A stretch of 64,000 nucleotides of DNA from Acephala macrosclerotiorum (taxonomy: Eukaryota > Ascomycota > Leotiomycetes > Helotiales > Mollisiaceae). Below the pieces are notes generated by a model that ran no database searches, was not told the origin of the DNA, and saw only the letters and a list, made by a program, of their open reading frames with translations. This document shows positions 47,938 to 59,400 of this stretch, in pieces. Where the stretch lies: the NCBI GenBank assembly GCA_014904845.1, contig MU119202.1, positions 1,240,001 through 1,304,000 on the forward strand, written 5' to 3'. Position 1 is the stretch's first letter; each line of letters starts with the position of its first letter. The translations under genes were made by a program, and so were the position numbers.

Positions 47938-49340
47938 CTATATATCGCTGCCTTTGTGTTTCGTGAAGCAAACCACTGCCTCCTTGACTTTGCTGTAGAC
48001 AGCTTCGGAAGGTCCATCAATGTTAACCTGCAGATAGTATTAGATCGTTCTGCGTAAGATTTTGGTTCCAACGTACTGATTTGAAATAACCCTCAGTAGT
48101 ACTAAGGTGGTTTTCCAATTCTTTCATGTCTCGAATTGCTGCAGCGTACTTCTTATCGGAGACGCCCGGGAGTTTTGCTGGAGATTTCAATAGCAGAGTG
48201 AACGTGTTCTTTTGCACCTACTATAATATTAGTATAGTCAAGTTAGGGCATTAGGAAAGACGACCTGTCGTCGAAAGCCGATCAACTGCTGCATGCTGTC
48301 TGGAAATCCAACCACGATGACCCAGTTCTTTCCTCCATCAGCGGCTTCCTTGATCTTCTCTTCGAGTAAGCCGACGACCAAAACCGTGGGAGGACGGACA
48401 GAATTCTCGATGCACTCGGCTAGAAATTCTTGGTGAAGATAAGTCTGGTCTTTGGACTTTTCCTGAATGACATCTTCTACATCAATCATCTTGAAACCGG
48501 CGTCTTTGGCAAAAAGCTCTGCTTGCAACCTTTCTCCGAAGCCTGGAACGCCTGCATTGTTGTTAGTACGATGCGCGTGGAGTCTTGTTTGTAATAGTGC
48601 CGAGGAACCACATACCAATGAGGAAAATGAGAGGGAGGTTCTGCTTTCGATTCGCAAAGTGAGCTTGACGTTCGAGGGTCAGTAATCTCAGATCTTCTTT
48701 GCCTTTCACCGAGAGAACTTTGGCGGCATTGTAGGGGCCCTGAAATTCGTCTAGGTCTTTCTCGCCGTAAGTTTGCTGCTCGTAGTCGTGGGCTTGGATC
48801 ATGCATTCAAATTTATCCACCTCATGCATCCATTTAGCTTCTGGGGTCTCTTCCTCCTCGAACTCGACCCAAAGATCCATCAATTCCTGTCCAAGTTCGG
48901 GATTGGCCTTCTTCAACAAACTCTGAATGTACTTGAAGCCGAATTCTTCTAGCTTGAATTTCTCCGCTAGCAACCCGTTAGACTTGTGATGATGCGGCAT
49001 GATTCAGACCAGCGGTACTTGCCTTTGGACACGCCGTCGTGTGGGGTCAGGTCTCCTGCGAGGGCCTCTCCCATGTCGTGAGTTATGGCGAGCTTGATGC
49101 ATTTGTCCCGGTCCAGTCCCTTCTCGAATCGATGTTAGGCAGGCGAGAACAGCACGGTCGCGATGAGGGACATACCGGTGCGGTCATGGCTATGAGCGCC
49201 ATCCGATACATGTGGGAGGCTACACTCTCGGGGTGATCAATAGTTCGCAACCATCCGGAGCGGGGCAGGTGCTTCAAAACATCCATCAGATGGAGGTAAG
49301 GTAAGGTCGTGTTATGTAGTTCAGCCTGAAGAGAAGCCAT
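47938..49340 (-). CDS. HD-domain 5'-nucleotidase (HDDC2/YGK1-like) fused to degenerate nucleotide-kinase domain
   Basis: Six exons, 49176-49340, 49023-49119, 48616-48966, 48265-48551, 48077-48217 and 47938-48027, give 376 residues. The second intron is GC-AG (GCAAGT...TCTAAC...CTAG). Residues 1-195 are an HDDC2-type metal-dependent 5'-deoxynucleotidase: GWLRTIDHPESVASHMYRMA, THDMGEALAGDLTP, DGVSKAEKF, TPEAKWMHEVDKFE; the His, His-Asp and Asp metal ligands are present. Residues about 200-375 resemble adenylate/UMP-CMP kinases (FLIGVPGFGERLQAELFAKD; VVGFPDSMQQLIGFRRQV). The P-loop has Glu-Arg where GKGT is required, and the catalytic arginines of the DGFPR and LID motifs are missing. So the first domain probably dephosphorylates nucleoside monophosphates, while the second may bind them without catalysis. 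Standalone HDDC2 proteins are about 200 aa; this fusion is unusual. Confidence 0.85.
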
Positions 49341-49913
49341 GCTGTCGGAAGTTGATTCTTAAACTTAATTCACAGATTCAATCATCGCCTCCCCCAAATA
49401 CCAGGGAGGCATTGCGGCTACCCGCGTGGCACGCATCGAATGTGCATGTACAGTTGCAGGGGTGGGTCTCGTTGAGGCTTGCGGGTGGCCACAGCGCACG
49501 CCGAACACTCCTCGATCCCGTCTAGGGCTTGGCGCATCGCACTCTGGCTCTACTGTACTGAAAACGGTGGCCGATTTTGGCGTTCTGCCCTAAATCCGAC
49601 AACTTCACGATATCCCCAACAACCAAGAAATGAATTGTACAGACAAAATTATCTACATATTCAACAACTTCTCGAGAATCAAATTTGAAGATTATAATCA
49701 TTGTAGAAAGTTGGTAGGCGAGAAATTCAAATTTGGGTAAAGGAGATTTTGGTGTTTTCTCTTGTATTTTTCCGCGCGGTGGAGTCTGGCTTAGGGGCAC
49801 CCCGAGGCCCCTGTTCGTCAAATTAGATCACGTGGATACGTATATCTAGACCTCATCTCATCTCTTCTATCTTCATCACTGACCAAGAACTTAAGAATGG
49901 ACGCGTCTCCGCC
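49341..49913. promoter_or_regulatory. Divergent promoter region
   Basis: About 570 bases between the head-to-head HD-kinase fusion and secreted Hsp70-like genes. It contains the short upstream frame listed separately. No other feature recognised. Confidence 0.5.
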
Positions 49914-49917
49914 ATGA
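49897..49917 (+). promoter_or_regulatory. Six-codon upstream ORF overlapping the main start (ATGA)
   Basis: ATG 49897 encodes MDASPP then TGA at 49915-49917, overlapping the main ATG at 49914. If transcribed, ribosomes would have to reinitiate or leak past it, which would lower translation of the Hsp70-like protein. Confidence 0.5.
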
Positions 49918-51654
49918 AATCCAATCATTGTATGCTGAATTGCATACTATCATCATTTATTGCATTCCTTTCCCTCCTTCCGTCTACGGCATCCGGTTTC
50001 CAGAGAGGTGATCGATATTGGAATGGCAAGCCACAACCAATTGGTGTTGACTTCTCATTCGATCACGCGTAAGAAGTTCTCTTCTCACCCTGGACTTCCA
50101 TTCAGGAACTTACTGGACATTATAGAGTTGCGGTGTATGCAGACGGACCTGGGAATTTCACAACCATAGGTGTCGTTCGACCGAACCCTGACAATGCCTA
50201 CGTTCAATATGTCTACACCCTATTCAACGAGCGAGACACCTGGGACGGGGCCTCAGCCATATTTAACGACGATGACGAATATGAGCCTGAAGCACCTTGG
50301 CTTGAGAATACGTGGTCACGTGTCTCAAGCTGGTCCGGACGGTTCATCCAGGATTCCTGCAACAGACTCTTGCCTTATTTTAACAATATCGAAATCTTTC
50401 TAGACTATTGCTTCCGTGAAGAGGAATATCACTATAGACCAGCAAGGCAAAGGTCCAAATATGCCAAGCTATTGTCCCAACGACGAATTCGACGATTGAG
50501 AACCATGATGCCGAAATGGTTTCGATCACCTCGGCCAAGCCAGCTTTCAAGAAGTGGTTTCGTCCTTTCCGTATTGGAACTTCTGGAAGAGGTCAAGGAA
50601 GCTGCTCTCCAAAACAATTTCAGCATAACCTCTGCAAGTATCTCGAAACCACATTGGATTCGCAATGAGATGGGAGACCTCTTCGATGAAGCATGCCTTC
50701 TTGCAGACATTGAGGTCTACGAGCAAGCTCGTGACCGAGCTGAGATGGCTGCCAGAACTGCACCTGATCACGGAGCGGTGCTTGTTCTCGATCATGGAAA
50801 TTACCACCTGGATCTTGTCCATGCTGTCTGGGATGATCGAGAAAAGGGGCATACGCAGAGAGGATCCATGGGCTTGAGAGATATGGGAATGAGCAGGATG
50901 TTCAAGGAGTTAACTTGGCACGTTCTGCTGGACTATATGCGCAATACTAACTCGACGAACGAAGAAATGAACTGGCCGAACGTTGTCGGCCTGCAACAGA
51001 TTGTCCAAGAAGTTTCTATCGCGCGAAACCAACTCAAGTTCGGGACAGAATGGCCGCAGTTCTTGAACGCCTCTGAGCGAGACATGACTGTCAATTTCAC
51101 AGAGCCATCTGGTCGAGTGCGGACCGTGAACGTGACCAGCCAAGATGTCTCGACTATCGAGGCTCGGTACATAACGGAGATCAGCAAGAGCATACGGACT
51201 CTTTTGGCAAAAAGGGAAATCGTGGACGAATATTGGACAGGTAAGTCGACCTTCTCGAAGATGGACCTTGCTAACGATACTAGGGGTGTTCGAAGAGTTT
51301 ATGAAAACAAATCCGATGAGCAAACAGGATATCCAAGACTATCTGCAGAAAGGAGGTTCAATGGAGCAATTGCTAGGTGTGGTACCACAACCTAAGACCG
51401 ACGATTCCTGGTATGAAACTGTCGACTCAGTCATCATTCTCGACAAAGGCCATGATGCCGAGACACTTCGCCTTGCGGTCGAAAAGGCTCTGGGTCCAAA
51501 TGGGTCGAATATCTTTCAAGCGGAAGAAGGCATGTGCGTGCCTCACTATGCAAGTGCTGCTCGAGGCGCAGCTTTGAGAGCAAGAGATTGGATCTCATAT
51601 TACGAAGCAAGCTTTCCCGAGTACGAAGAATATATGTTGGAGGATGAATTATAA
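49914..51654 (+). CDS. Signal-peptide-bearing divergent Hsp70-like protein
   Basis: Three exons, 49914-50068, 50126-51240 and 51284-51654, with introns of 57 and 43 nt, give 546 residues. The N-terminus (MKSNHCMLNCILSSFIAFLS...) has a good hydrophobic core and small-residue end, so ER entry is likely. Then PIGVDFSFDHAVAVYADG takes the place of the Hsp70 phosphate-1 loop (family: GIDLGTTxSxVAV). Near residue 270, VLVLDHGNYHLDLVHAV takes the place of phosphate-2 (LDLGGGTFDVS), and near 470 VDSVIILDKGHDAETLRLAV takes the place of the adenosine motif, followed by ASAARGAALRARD. All three fold elements are there in order, but GTT and GGGT are lost. A lumenal BiP-like enzyme would keep them, and no HDEL ending is present (ends MLEDEL). 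Substrate-binding domain not seen. Function unknown. Confidence 0.78.
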
Positions 51655-51749
51655 CATACTTGAGATGGCAGTGTATAAACAATATCGGCCCCTACTCCTA
51701 CATTCAAACTGACCAGAACTCCCAAAAAGGCGCCTTCTTGTGGCTTGGT

Positions 51750-52209
51750 TTAGCGACTAGTGTTGTCTTGACGCACGTCCGGCCCCAAAGCTAGCAACTC
51801 CTTATCTCCATTCCAATTGACATAAATGATCACAACAGCCGTCTGTCTCCTCAACCTTATCAACTTTTCTCCTTCAATCACATATCCGAAGCCTTCTTTA
51901 TCTACCACGTGCGCATCGACATCAACCAGCTCAGCGCCTAATTCGAAACATCCTTGAATCAGGTACACGATGCATTTCCCTCGTAGGAGGACCTCGTGTT
52001 TGCCTTTGGGATTAGCTCTGAAGACGGCTTCATATCCCCATTCGTCGATCTGGGTTGGAGGTTAGAGAGGGATATGAGAGGGCGAGGGAACTCACGTGTT
52101 CTCTGACGGCATCGATGATGACGTCTGACTCCTTGTCCGGATTGCATGCAAAGACTCTCTGGGTAAGGATGTCTGCATCCAAAGGCTCTATTTTCTTGAC
52201 GACGGGCAT
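51750..52209 (-). CDS. Small conserved-type protein, unknown function
   Basis: Two exons, 52096-52209 and 51750-52049, joined by a 46-nt phase-0 intron (GTGAGT...CCCAG), give 137 residues starting MPVVKKIEPLDADILTQRVF. The predicted pattern is an N-terminal helix (ESDVIIDAVREH) followed by alternating strands (YEAVFRANPKGKHEVLLRGK, IRLRRQTAVVIIYVNWNGD). No signal peptide, no cysteine pattern and no recognised motif. The clean intron and continuous sense coding support a real gene. It is convergent with the Hsp70-like gene, 95 bases away. Confidence 0.65.
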
Positions 52210-53357
52210 CTTCGATGTGAGCCAAGCTTGTCGTTTGGGGCTTGTGAGGTTGGTTTGAGGGGCGGAGCGTCAAGTCTTGTCACTGCCCTAAGCTCTTCTC
52301 CTAGCGCGACGGAGTCAGCTCCGGATGTCTTCCAAGGTTACCTATTTCTCGTCTGCGTCTCGCTACCACGTTCCAAGAAGCGAAGAACGTACGGAGGTAG
52401 CCAATTGGGAGGCTTGGAAGGGATGAGGCTGAGGTTTGGAGAAGGTTTCAGATGTCCCTACTTCCTAATCCGGAAGATCAAGTCAAACTAATGACTTTAT
52501 GCGCTCTCTGGGCCTTGTCCAACGTTTTTTTGCGCTTAAGATTCTCAAGATTTATACGATGAAAATCTGGTCTGGTGGAAGTTTCGGATGAGCGAATTCG
52601 ATGCGCCACCAATGATGATGATGATATGGACGCTACGGTGACCCGACAGACCCGACAGGAAACGTGGTCTGTTTTCGAGATCTCGGCAGCAGCCGCTGTC
52701 AACATTTCCAACTTCCTTACTTGAACACCGAGAGCGCTGCGCTCATAGGGACAATAATTTCGCGACACGGGATGTTCGAAATCTCGGGAAAGTCCAATCG
52801 CGGACGATCCAATGCCTCATCCAGACCGTCGGACCTGGCTGTGCATAACACATCCCATGCCATCGACGGCTGTCACAACACACAACTTCTCAATTCCCCC
52901 AAATCATTAATCATCTACTCATAAATCTGCCACACAGCATGTTCAGCATGATGCAAGTCTCCAATTGCAGGCAAAGCAAACTTGCCGTCTCCAGACTGTT
53001 GGGCTCACCCCCCTTGAAGCATGATACTCAATACCTTGTCTTGAGAGCTTCTCTGGGCTGCCTAGATGCTTTGCCACGCTGCAAGGCGCAGTGTGCCTTC
53101 CTTTGCTCCGAGAAGGGCAGCGCTTGGATCAAGTTTGCCCTCACTTGCAAGGCTCATATGCATCCACGGTTCGCTCTACCCGGTCTTCAACGTCGACTTA
53201 TCTTGCCTCATCCAGAGAAAGTCTTCTCTTGTGTGTGTATATACGCAGTGGATCATCAAGCTCCTCAAAGAAAGAAAACCTCCATTCTTTGCTTTCGCAT
53301 CAATAATTTAGCACAAATTCTTCGGTATCTCAGCACCAACTATTCCCGATCTTGATC
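52210..53357. other. Divergent intergenic region
   Basis: About 1.15 kb between a leftward and a rightward gene. The 138-codon frame at 52939 overlaps two others of similar length and is judged non-coding; it is probably 5' UTR and promoter of the gene at 53358. Confidence 0.5.
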
Positions 53358-55983
53358 ATGTCTAGAGTTAGCTATCGTGAGCTTAAACGTCAAGCAAAAG
53401 CTGCTCATATACATGTTAAATCGACGAAATACAGCCCTTTCGACTCCAGCAATGTCCACGTGGATCATAAAGAGATGTTCGCCATCGTTCAGTCCTTAGG
53501 TCGGACATCATACGAAAACTACGGTCATTGCCCCACCAACGAAACGCCGGATAAGCCGTGGCAACTCGAAAATAAGAGGAGAGCATTGAAAATAGTGTAC
53601 CTCGCCGCAAAATGCCGCAGAGAGAACCGAAACGAAGCAGGCTGGAGAAATGAAGTAGAATCTAGATTGTTTGAGAGATTCGACATCGAAGTTGCTTGGT
53701 AATATGTAGACCTTCTTCTTCGACCAATTCATGCTGACAATACAGTAAACGATGTCGTAAACGCTTGTGGGCATCCGAAATCGAGTCAAATCCTGCTTTG
53801 AGCAACAGCAAAACTACGTCACTTGAAGATCGACAGCGAAAAAGAGGACTATGTAAGTGTAATCCTGCTGGGCGGCTAGGTGATAGGTAAGTAACACACT
53901 TAGAGCTGCATGAGCACGAGTTGACATAGGAAGCAGCCTCGATCCGGGAATGAGCGATTTGTTCTCTTCCAGATTGCAAGAACCTGTCTGCCAAGTTGGC
54001 GTCAATGACGCTCAAAATCCCAAGAAAGAACCAGATAGGATACACGGGCTACAGCGAACGTCAAACTTCGAGAGACTTTTACAAGCATCCTATGCCCACG
54101 AGACCAACACTCCAGCGTTGCGGAGATCAGTCGAAGATGTTATCAGAATCAGTGTCAATCCAGACAACGGGGGAGATCCACTCTTGTTTCCCTTTCTTGT
54201 GCTCGAGGCGAAAGGCGAGAAAGGCGGCGAAAACTTTGAGCAGATGGAGATTCAGACCGCATTTCCAATTCGAAATATCCTCAAGCTTCAATATGATCTT
54301 CTAAAAACTCCCGGTAACACGATGGATGTCCCTGGAGGCCCGCTGGTCTGGTTCTTTGCTAGTCGAGGAGAGGATTGGCGTGTATATGCAGCTTCCGTGC
54401 ATGAAGAGAATGGGCAACCAAATTATGTAAGGCTCCACCGGCCCCACAGACGATATCTATGTTCATGCTAACCTTACTAGTGGATCAATTACCTGTGGGG
54501 TGGCAGCGTCACAGGGCGTGACGAAGCCTTACAGTTAATCCTCATCGTGGACTACATCCTGGATTGGGCCCGAGATATCTATAGACCTAATGTTCTTCGC
54601 CAACTCAAGATGCTCGGGACATTGGATTCGAATGATGCAGCAACAGTCGCCGTAGATCCAGACGTGTATTCAACTAATGGAGAGATACCGGCTTGGGTGG
54701 CCGCTCAAGATGATTTTGCACCCGAGGAGATGCTCGATCCGAATATGTCGGACACGGCATCGATTATGATGATTGAAGACGCACCTAACGACCCTCTGGG
54801 ACAATTTAAGACGCCACTTGGAATTGTACGCGATGCAAGATTCATCGAGTCGCGCATTCGTGCCCTCTACCTAACCCGCGATAACATCCAAATGTTCCTA
54901 CGAGGGTTCGAGAATCCTGACATTGCTATGAAGTGCAGTCGACAAATCTTAGTTGCATTGAGTCGCAGATGTGTCGTTCTTGAGAACGAGGGTGTGTTGA
55001 ATGCAATCGAAAATAAATGGACTGGGAATGTACTTTCTAGATACGATGACCAGCATTCAATGGCGAAGGTATATGCCCAATTCCGAATTTGTTACTACGT
55101 TGACTACGCATGGAACCAAATCCGAGAATTGAAATACTTGGCCGTATCGGACGATGCACGAGAACTTCTCATCGAAGCTGCTAAATATGTCAGGATGGTT
55201 AGAAGCTCGAATTTCAATCCACCGAGGTGCTCCGGACCGGAAATACTACGTACCTTGGACGGGTATCTGCAACGCAACGTCGAAGAAGACTTCACAGCGG
55301 CATTGTCACGACATACATTTTTGCTAGACATGGTACGCATGCCTGTGGTCACGATTGAGGGGGATGGAGCAGCTCACGACGGCCTCGCATGGCGGATGGT
55401 CACGAGTCACGACAAGGACAACAAGAGCCCAGGCATCACAATGCAGAATGTTGTGGATCCGGTATACGCCAAGGCCAAGTACCGCAACCCGCAACGTGAA
55501 CCTTCCGAGCCTTACCTTCGCGTTTCCTCTCGTCAAGACTACGAAAGCAGATCTCTGGCTCCGGAGACGCAGGGCGACCGGCTCAGCAAAGCCCTGGTGT
55601 ACGGTGCCATTCAGAACGCGCCACATCTTCCTCGAGGCTCGGATCAGAAACTATGCCTATATATACTAGATGGCCAGGTTGAGGATCTCGCGCCTTTCTC
55701 TGTCGTCTCAATGTTATTAGCGCATCTTCATCGGTGTCGAATTTACGGAACACTCAGGAAAGGGAAGGTTTACCAGACGAGTCGGAAGGGGGATGATAAT
55801 CGCAATTTCTACGAGTTCAAGCTGAATGAGGTTCAAAGGCATTTGAGAGTCCGCCGCGAAATCCTCAAAGGCGGTGTATACGAGTGGATTAAGCTGCTGA
55901 CGCCATCGGAGGTTATTCCAGAAGGTGAGGGGGTTGCAAGCGCAGGTGGGGAACTTGCCAACACTAGTGCTACACAAGCATGA
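53358..55983 (+). CDS. Protein with PD-(D/E)XK-like nuclease domain
   Basis: Four exons, 53358-53698, 53746-53886, 53973-54426 and 54481-55983, give 812 residues; introns are 47, 86 and 54 nt. Residues 1-110 are basic and helical. At 113-160 there is a cysteine-containing block (CKRCRKRLWASEIE, LEDRQRKRGLCKC), perhaps metal-binding. Residues about 225-300 have PLLFPFLVLEAKGEKGG then MEIQTAFPIRNILKLQ and WFFASRGEDWRVYA. The hydrophobic strand ending in E-A-K plus the following Q-x-x-x helix is the pattern of PD-(D/E)XK nuclease-like domains found in many fungal proteins of unknown role. The C-terminal 450 residues are mixed helix/strand and unrecognised. I call the fold likely, cleavage activity unproven. 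It sits beside the NLR pseudogene, transcribed toward it. Confidence 0.72.
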
Positions 55984-56489
55984 GCTTCATTTTTGTATAT
56001 CTATGACTTTATAGGTTTCAATCTATTGTAGTATATGTGTATTGTATTATATATGTAGATTTTGATCGTCGCAAATTTATCAAAATATCAGCCTCACACA
56101 TTGGAGTTTCTCGCGACCGTGAACCTGAGAACATACATTATCTAGTCATTATTCAACAACAAGAGTGTATTTCGATTTCGGAATTTGAGTTTTAAAACCT
56201 CCGACGAAGATAGATGGGATATGATCGCTGGTGACGCCTCTACAGCGAACCTTGGCCTTGGTGCTTTTCCAGAAGTCTAGGTGCCTAAGCTACGGAAGGG
56301 TGCCGGCTATTAATATCTATCAATAATTTATTATAATTTAATATCCTTATTATATTAAGGAATCATAATTTTATTCTTATATTAATCAAATATAAATTTC
56401 TAGAAGGCAACGTTATATAATAGTCAAATAAGCCTTACAGCCATAAAGAGACTACAAATGATAAGTCAAATTCAGATCCAGCTTTATTT
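55984..56489. other. Intergenic region including AT-rich island
   Basis: Separates the 3' ends of the nuclease-like gene and the decayed NLR. It holds the 3' UTR of the former and the AT-rich segment listed next; no gene. Confidence 0.55.
56308..56432. repeat. AT-rich island
   Basis: About 125 bases made almost entirely of A and T, dense in TA/AT/AA steps (for example taatatccttattatattaa), unlike the flanks. The composition is that of RIP-mutated or relic transposon DNA, but no element can be identified. Confidence 0.6.
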
Positions 56490-59400
56490 TTCCTATCTAG
56501 CGGTTATACTATGCTCGGTGCCCCTGTCCAGCAGTAGCTGGACGACCTCCTCGTGGCTTCCTGCCGATGCTTTATGCAGCGCTGCGCTGTCGTTGCTTCG
56601 GGCCTATGCGTGCGGGCTCTGATATCTATGGGGGTGATAGGGAGGTGGTCTGAGTTGTGTTCTTCCGACCGTCACCATCCTTCGCGTCAACGCCGACCTT
56701 GCTTATACTCCAGCAATAGCTTGATGATTGCCTCGTACTCGTACTTAGTAGCTATTGAAAGTGGCGTTTGACCGTTCCAACCTGATATATCAACGTCGGC
56801 TTGGCCTGTTTCAAGCAGCAACTTTACGATCGCCTCGTGCCCGTTCCTAGCAGCCCACCATAGCGGCGTCCAATCCCAACGATCTTTCGCGTTGATATTG
56901 GCCATGCCTATGTCGAGTAACAGCTTGACGACCGCCTCGTGCCCTTGCTCAACGGCTGTTGAAAGTGCGTTTGACCGCCCTCATCTAATATATCAACGTC
57001 AACTTGCCTGTTTCAAGCAGCAACTTCACGACCGCCTCGTGCCCGCCATAAGCGGCCCACCGTAGCGGCGTCTGACCACAAGAGTCCTTCGAGTCAACAT
57101 CGATCTTGCCAGTGTCGAGAAGCAACTTGGCCACGGCCTCAACCCCGAAGTATGCAATTAAATGCAGTCCTGACATATCCCGCGGAAAGTCCTGGCTATA
57201 ATTTATGTATGATGCCTTGACAACCAACAACCCTTGGCTTGATGCCGCAACCTTAGCTTCGCTCTCGAGAAAGTTTAGGATTGCCTGGCTTAACTCTTGG
57301 CTGAGAATCGAAGCATTGCGAGCATGGTGGCCCCAGTTTTGTGCGGCATACTTGAAGAATGGATTTGACCGTAGTCGCTCCTCGAACTCGTCGTCCGTTT
57401 CACAAACCCCGCTCTCAAAGACATTAAATGAGAGGTAAGTAACGCAGATTGTCGTGATATCAATCTCTGCATTCGGGAACCAATAGCCTCGCGTTCGCTC
57501 GAAGTATTCTTGCATCGTGTAATGAGTGAATCGAATAATGCTGCTTTCTTCGTCGACCGTGACTAATCCAATACACACAGAAATTATATCTTCAATTTGC
57601 GGAAGATTCTCTTCGTCAAGCTTAAGTTCGCCAACTTCCACTGCAAGTGCGTGCTGCAGTTCCAGGGTAGTCAACGGTCTCTTTGCGTGGGTGATCCACG
57701 ATAGAACTTGCTTGGCAAGTTGTTGTTCGTCTGCACGCTGGGCTTTGATTCGCTTCATCTCACCTTCATATACATAGTCGTATGCTTCGGAGCCTATCGG
57801 TATTTTTGCCAGGGCTGTTTGAAACGCCTTCGGCGATGTCGTGTTGAGCAAAAAGTCAAGATGAATGTGAGCAAGAACGAACCTGGGAATACATTAGCAT
57901 CTTGACTTATAAATGGACAAAGGCAACATACATTCCATCAACAGCTTGAGTGATTGTAGTCTTCCAAGATCTTTAGTCCCGAATGCGAAATACGATCATC
58001 CAGATACTTCAGTACATCTTCATCACTAGCACGAATCTCTAATAATAAGCTCTCTTCCTCTTTGAATCTCTCTACGATGTCGGGGATAAACCTCGAAGTT
58101 GCAAACAGGTTTACTCCAGACCTAGCTTGAAGGTTGAAGATCTCTGCTAGGAATCTCGCTCGGCTGCTATCGGACGCTTGGCACTCATCGAGTGCGTCTA
58201 TAATAATGAAGACTCTCGAATACATATCTGCTACAGATTGGAGGGTTCTCGAGATTTCCTCAAATGATGGTCGAGTCCGCTTATCCTTGTGCCGATCGTA
58301 GAGGTCTTTGACATATTCCGGTAGAGAAGATCTCCCTTGGCTTAGCTGCTTTAGTATACTTGTATATAAGTTGATAGCCTTTTGTTTGTCCCATCGCCGG
58401 AAGTTACAGTAGATGTACGCAATGCCTGTGCTAGGATCGTGCTGATGTTTTGTAGTAAGGTCGTCTATCGCGATTGATGTAAGGATTGTCTTCCCTGCTC
58501 CTGGAATGCCTGGACAAAACAACGTCTGCTTGTCTGTGTTTAGCCATGTGTGGTACTCAGCAGAATCCAGAAACCATTGGCCAGTTCCAGCCTGTCGCCT
58601 TTTGATATAGTTGGCTTGCTGAGGACCGTAGTCGATGCCCGCGAGCTAAGTAAGGATATTGCGCTCTTCATTTCTATCGAACTCGGATCTTATCATTTCG
58701 ACTTTTGATATAGTATCAAGAACTAATATATCATTAGAAGCACGCTAACAACTTGCTAGAGGTTTAAGAATAACTTACTTCCAGAAAAATGTTCTCCAAC
58801 TTTCTTCTCCGCCTCGACCCTACTAGGAGGAATTCGACCAAGAAGATCTTTCGCGTACGCAGCTGCTGCTATTGCTGCATATCCTTGCCATTCCTCGTTT
58901 TTATGCGAGTCTGAGTAGTCGCATATGCCCCGGATGACTAGGCACGGGAAGTGATTCATCAATCCTGCCGCTTCCGTTTCGAAACACAGAACGTCATTTT
59001 CAGCTGCAAGTCGATCCCGAACCAAGGCGTCTTTCATCAACTGGTTTGCAGACGCGACCAGGCCGTAGTGAATTACCGGGTTGTCCTCATCTTTGCTCCG
59101 TTCGGGTCGCAGAATCAACTTTGATGGATCATCGCCACAAGCTATTGCACAGCTTATCTCGTGGTTCGGAGGATGAGTGATTTCCGATTGATATAACCTA
59201 TCATTACTAGGGCCCGGCCGCTTGTACTTCCTCTGCAGCCTTACATTCTTCTCGAGAACGCTATTGATAGCCGCTTCAAGCTGATGCCCTTCGCTCTCAT
59301 ACTGCGCCTTGAGTCCATTCATTGCTGCTCGCAAGCTCGTCGGGGGTTGGTTCAAGAATCCTATGGTCATAAAGCTTTGACCTTGTATTGTCTTCCCAAA

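Noticed and set aside
52939..53355. 138-codon frame before the nuclease-like gene
   Set aside because: Two other open frames overlap it on the same strand and it ends right at the next gene's start; more likely 5' UTR.
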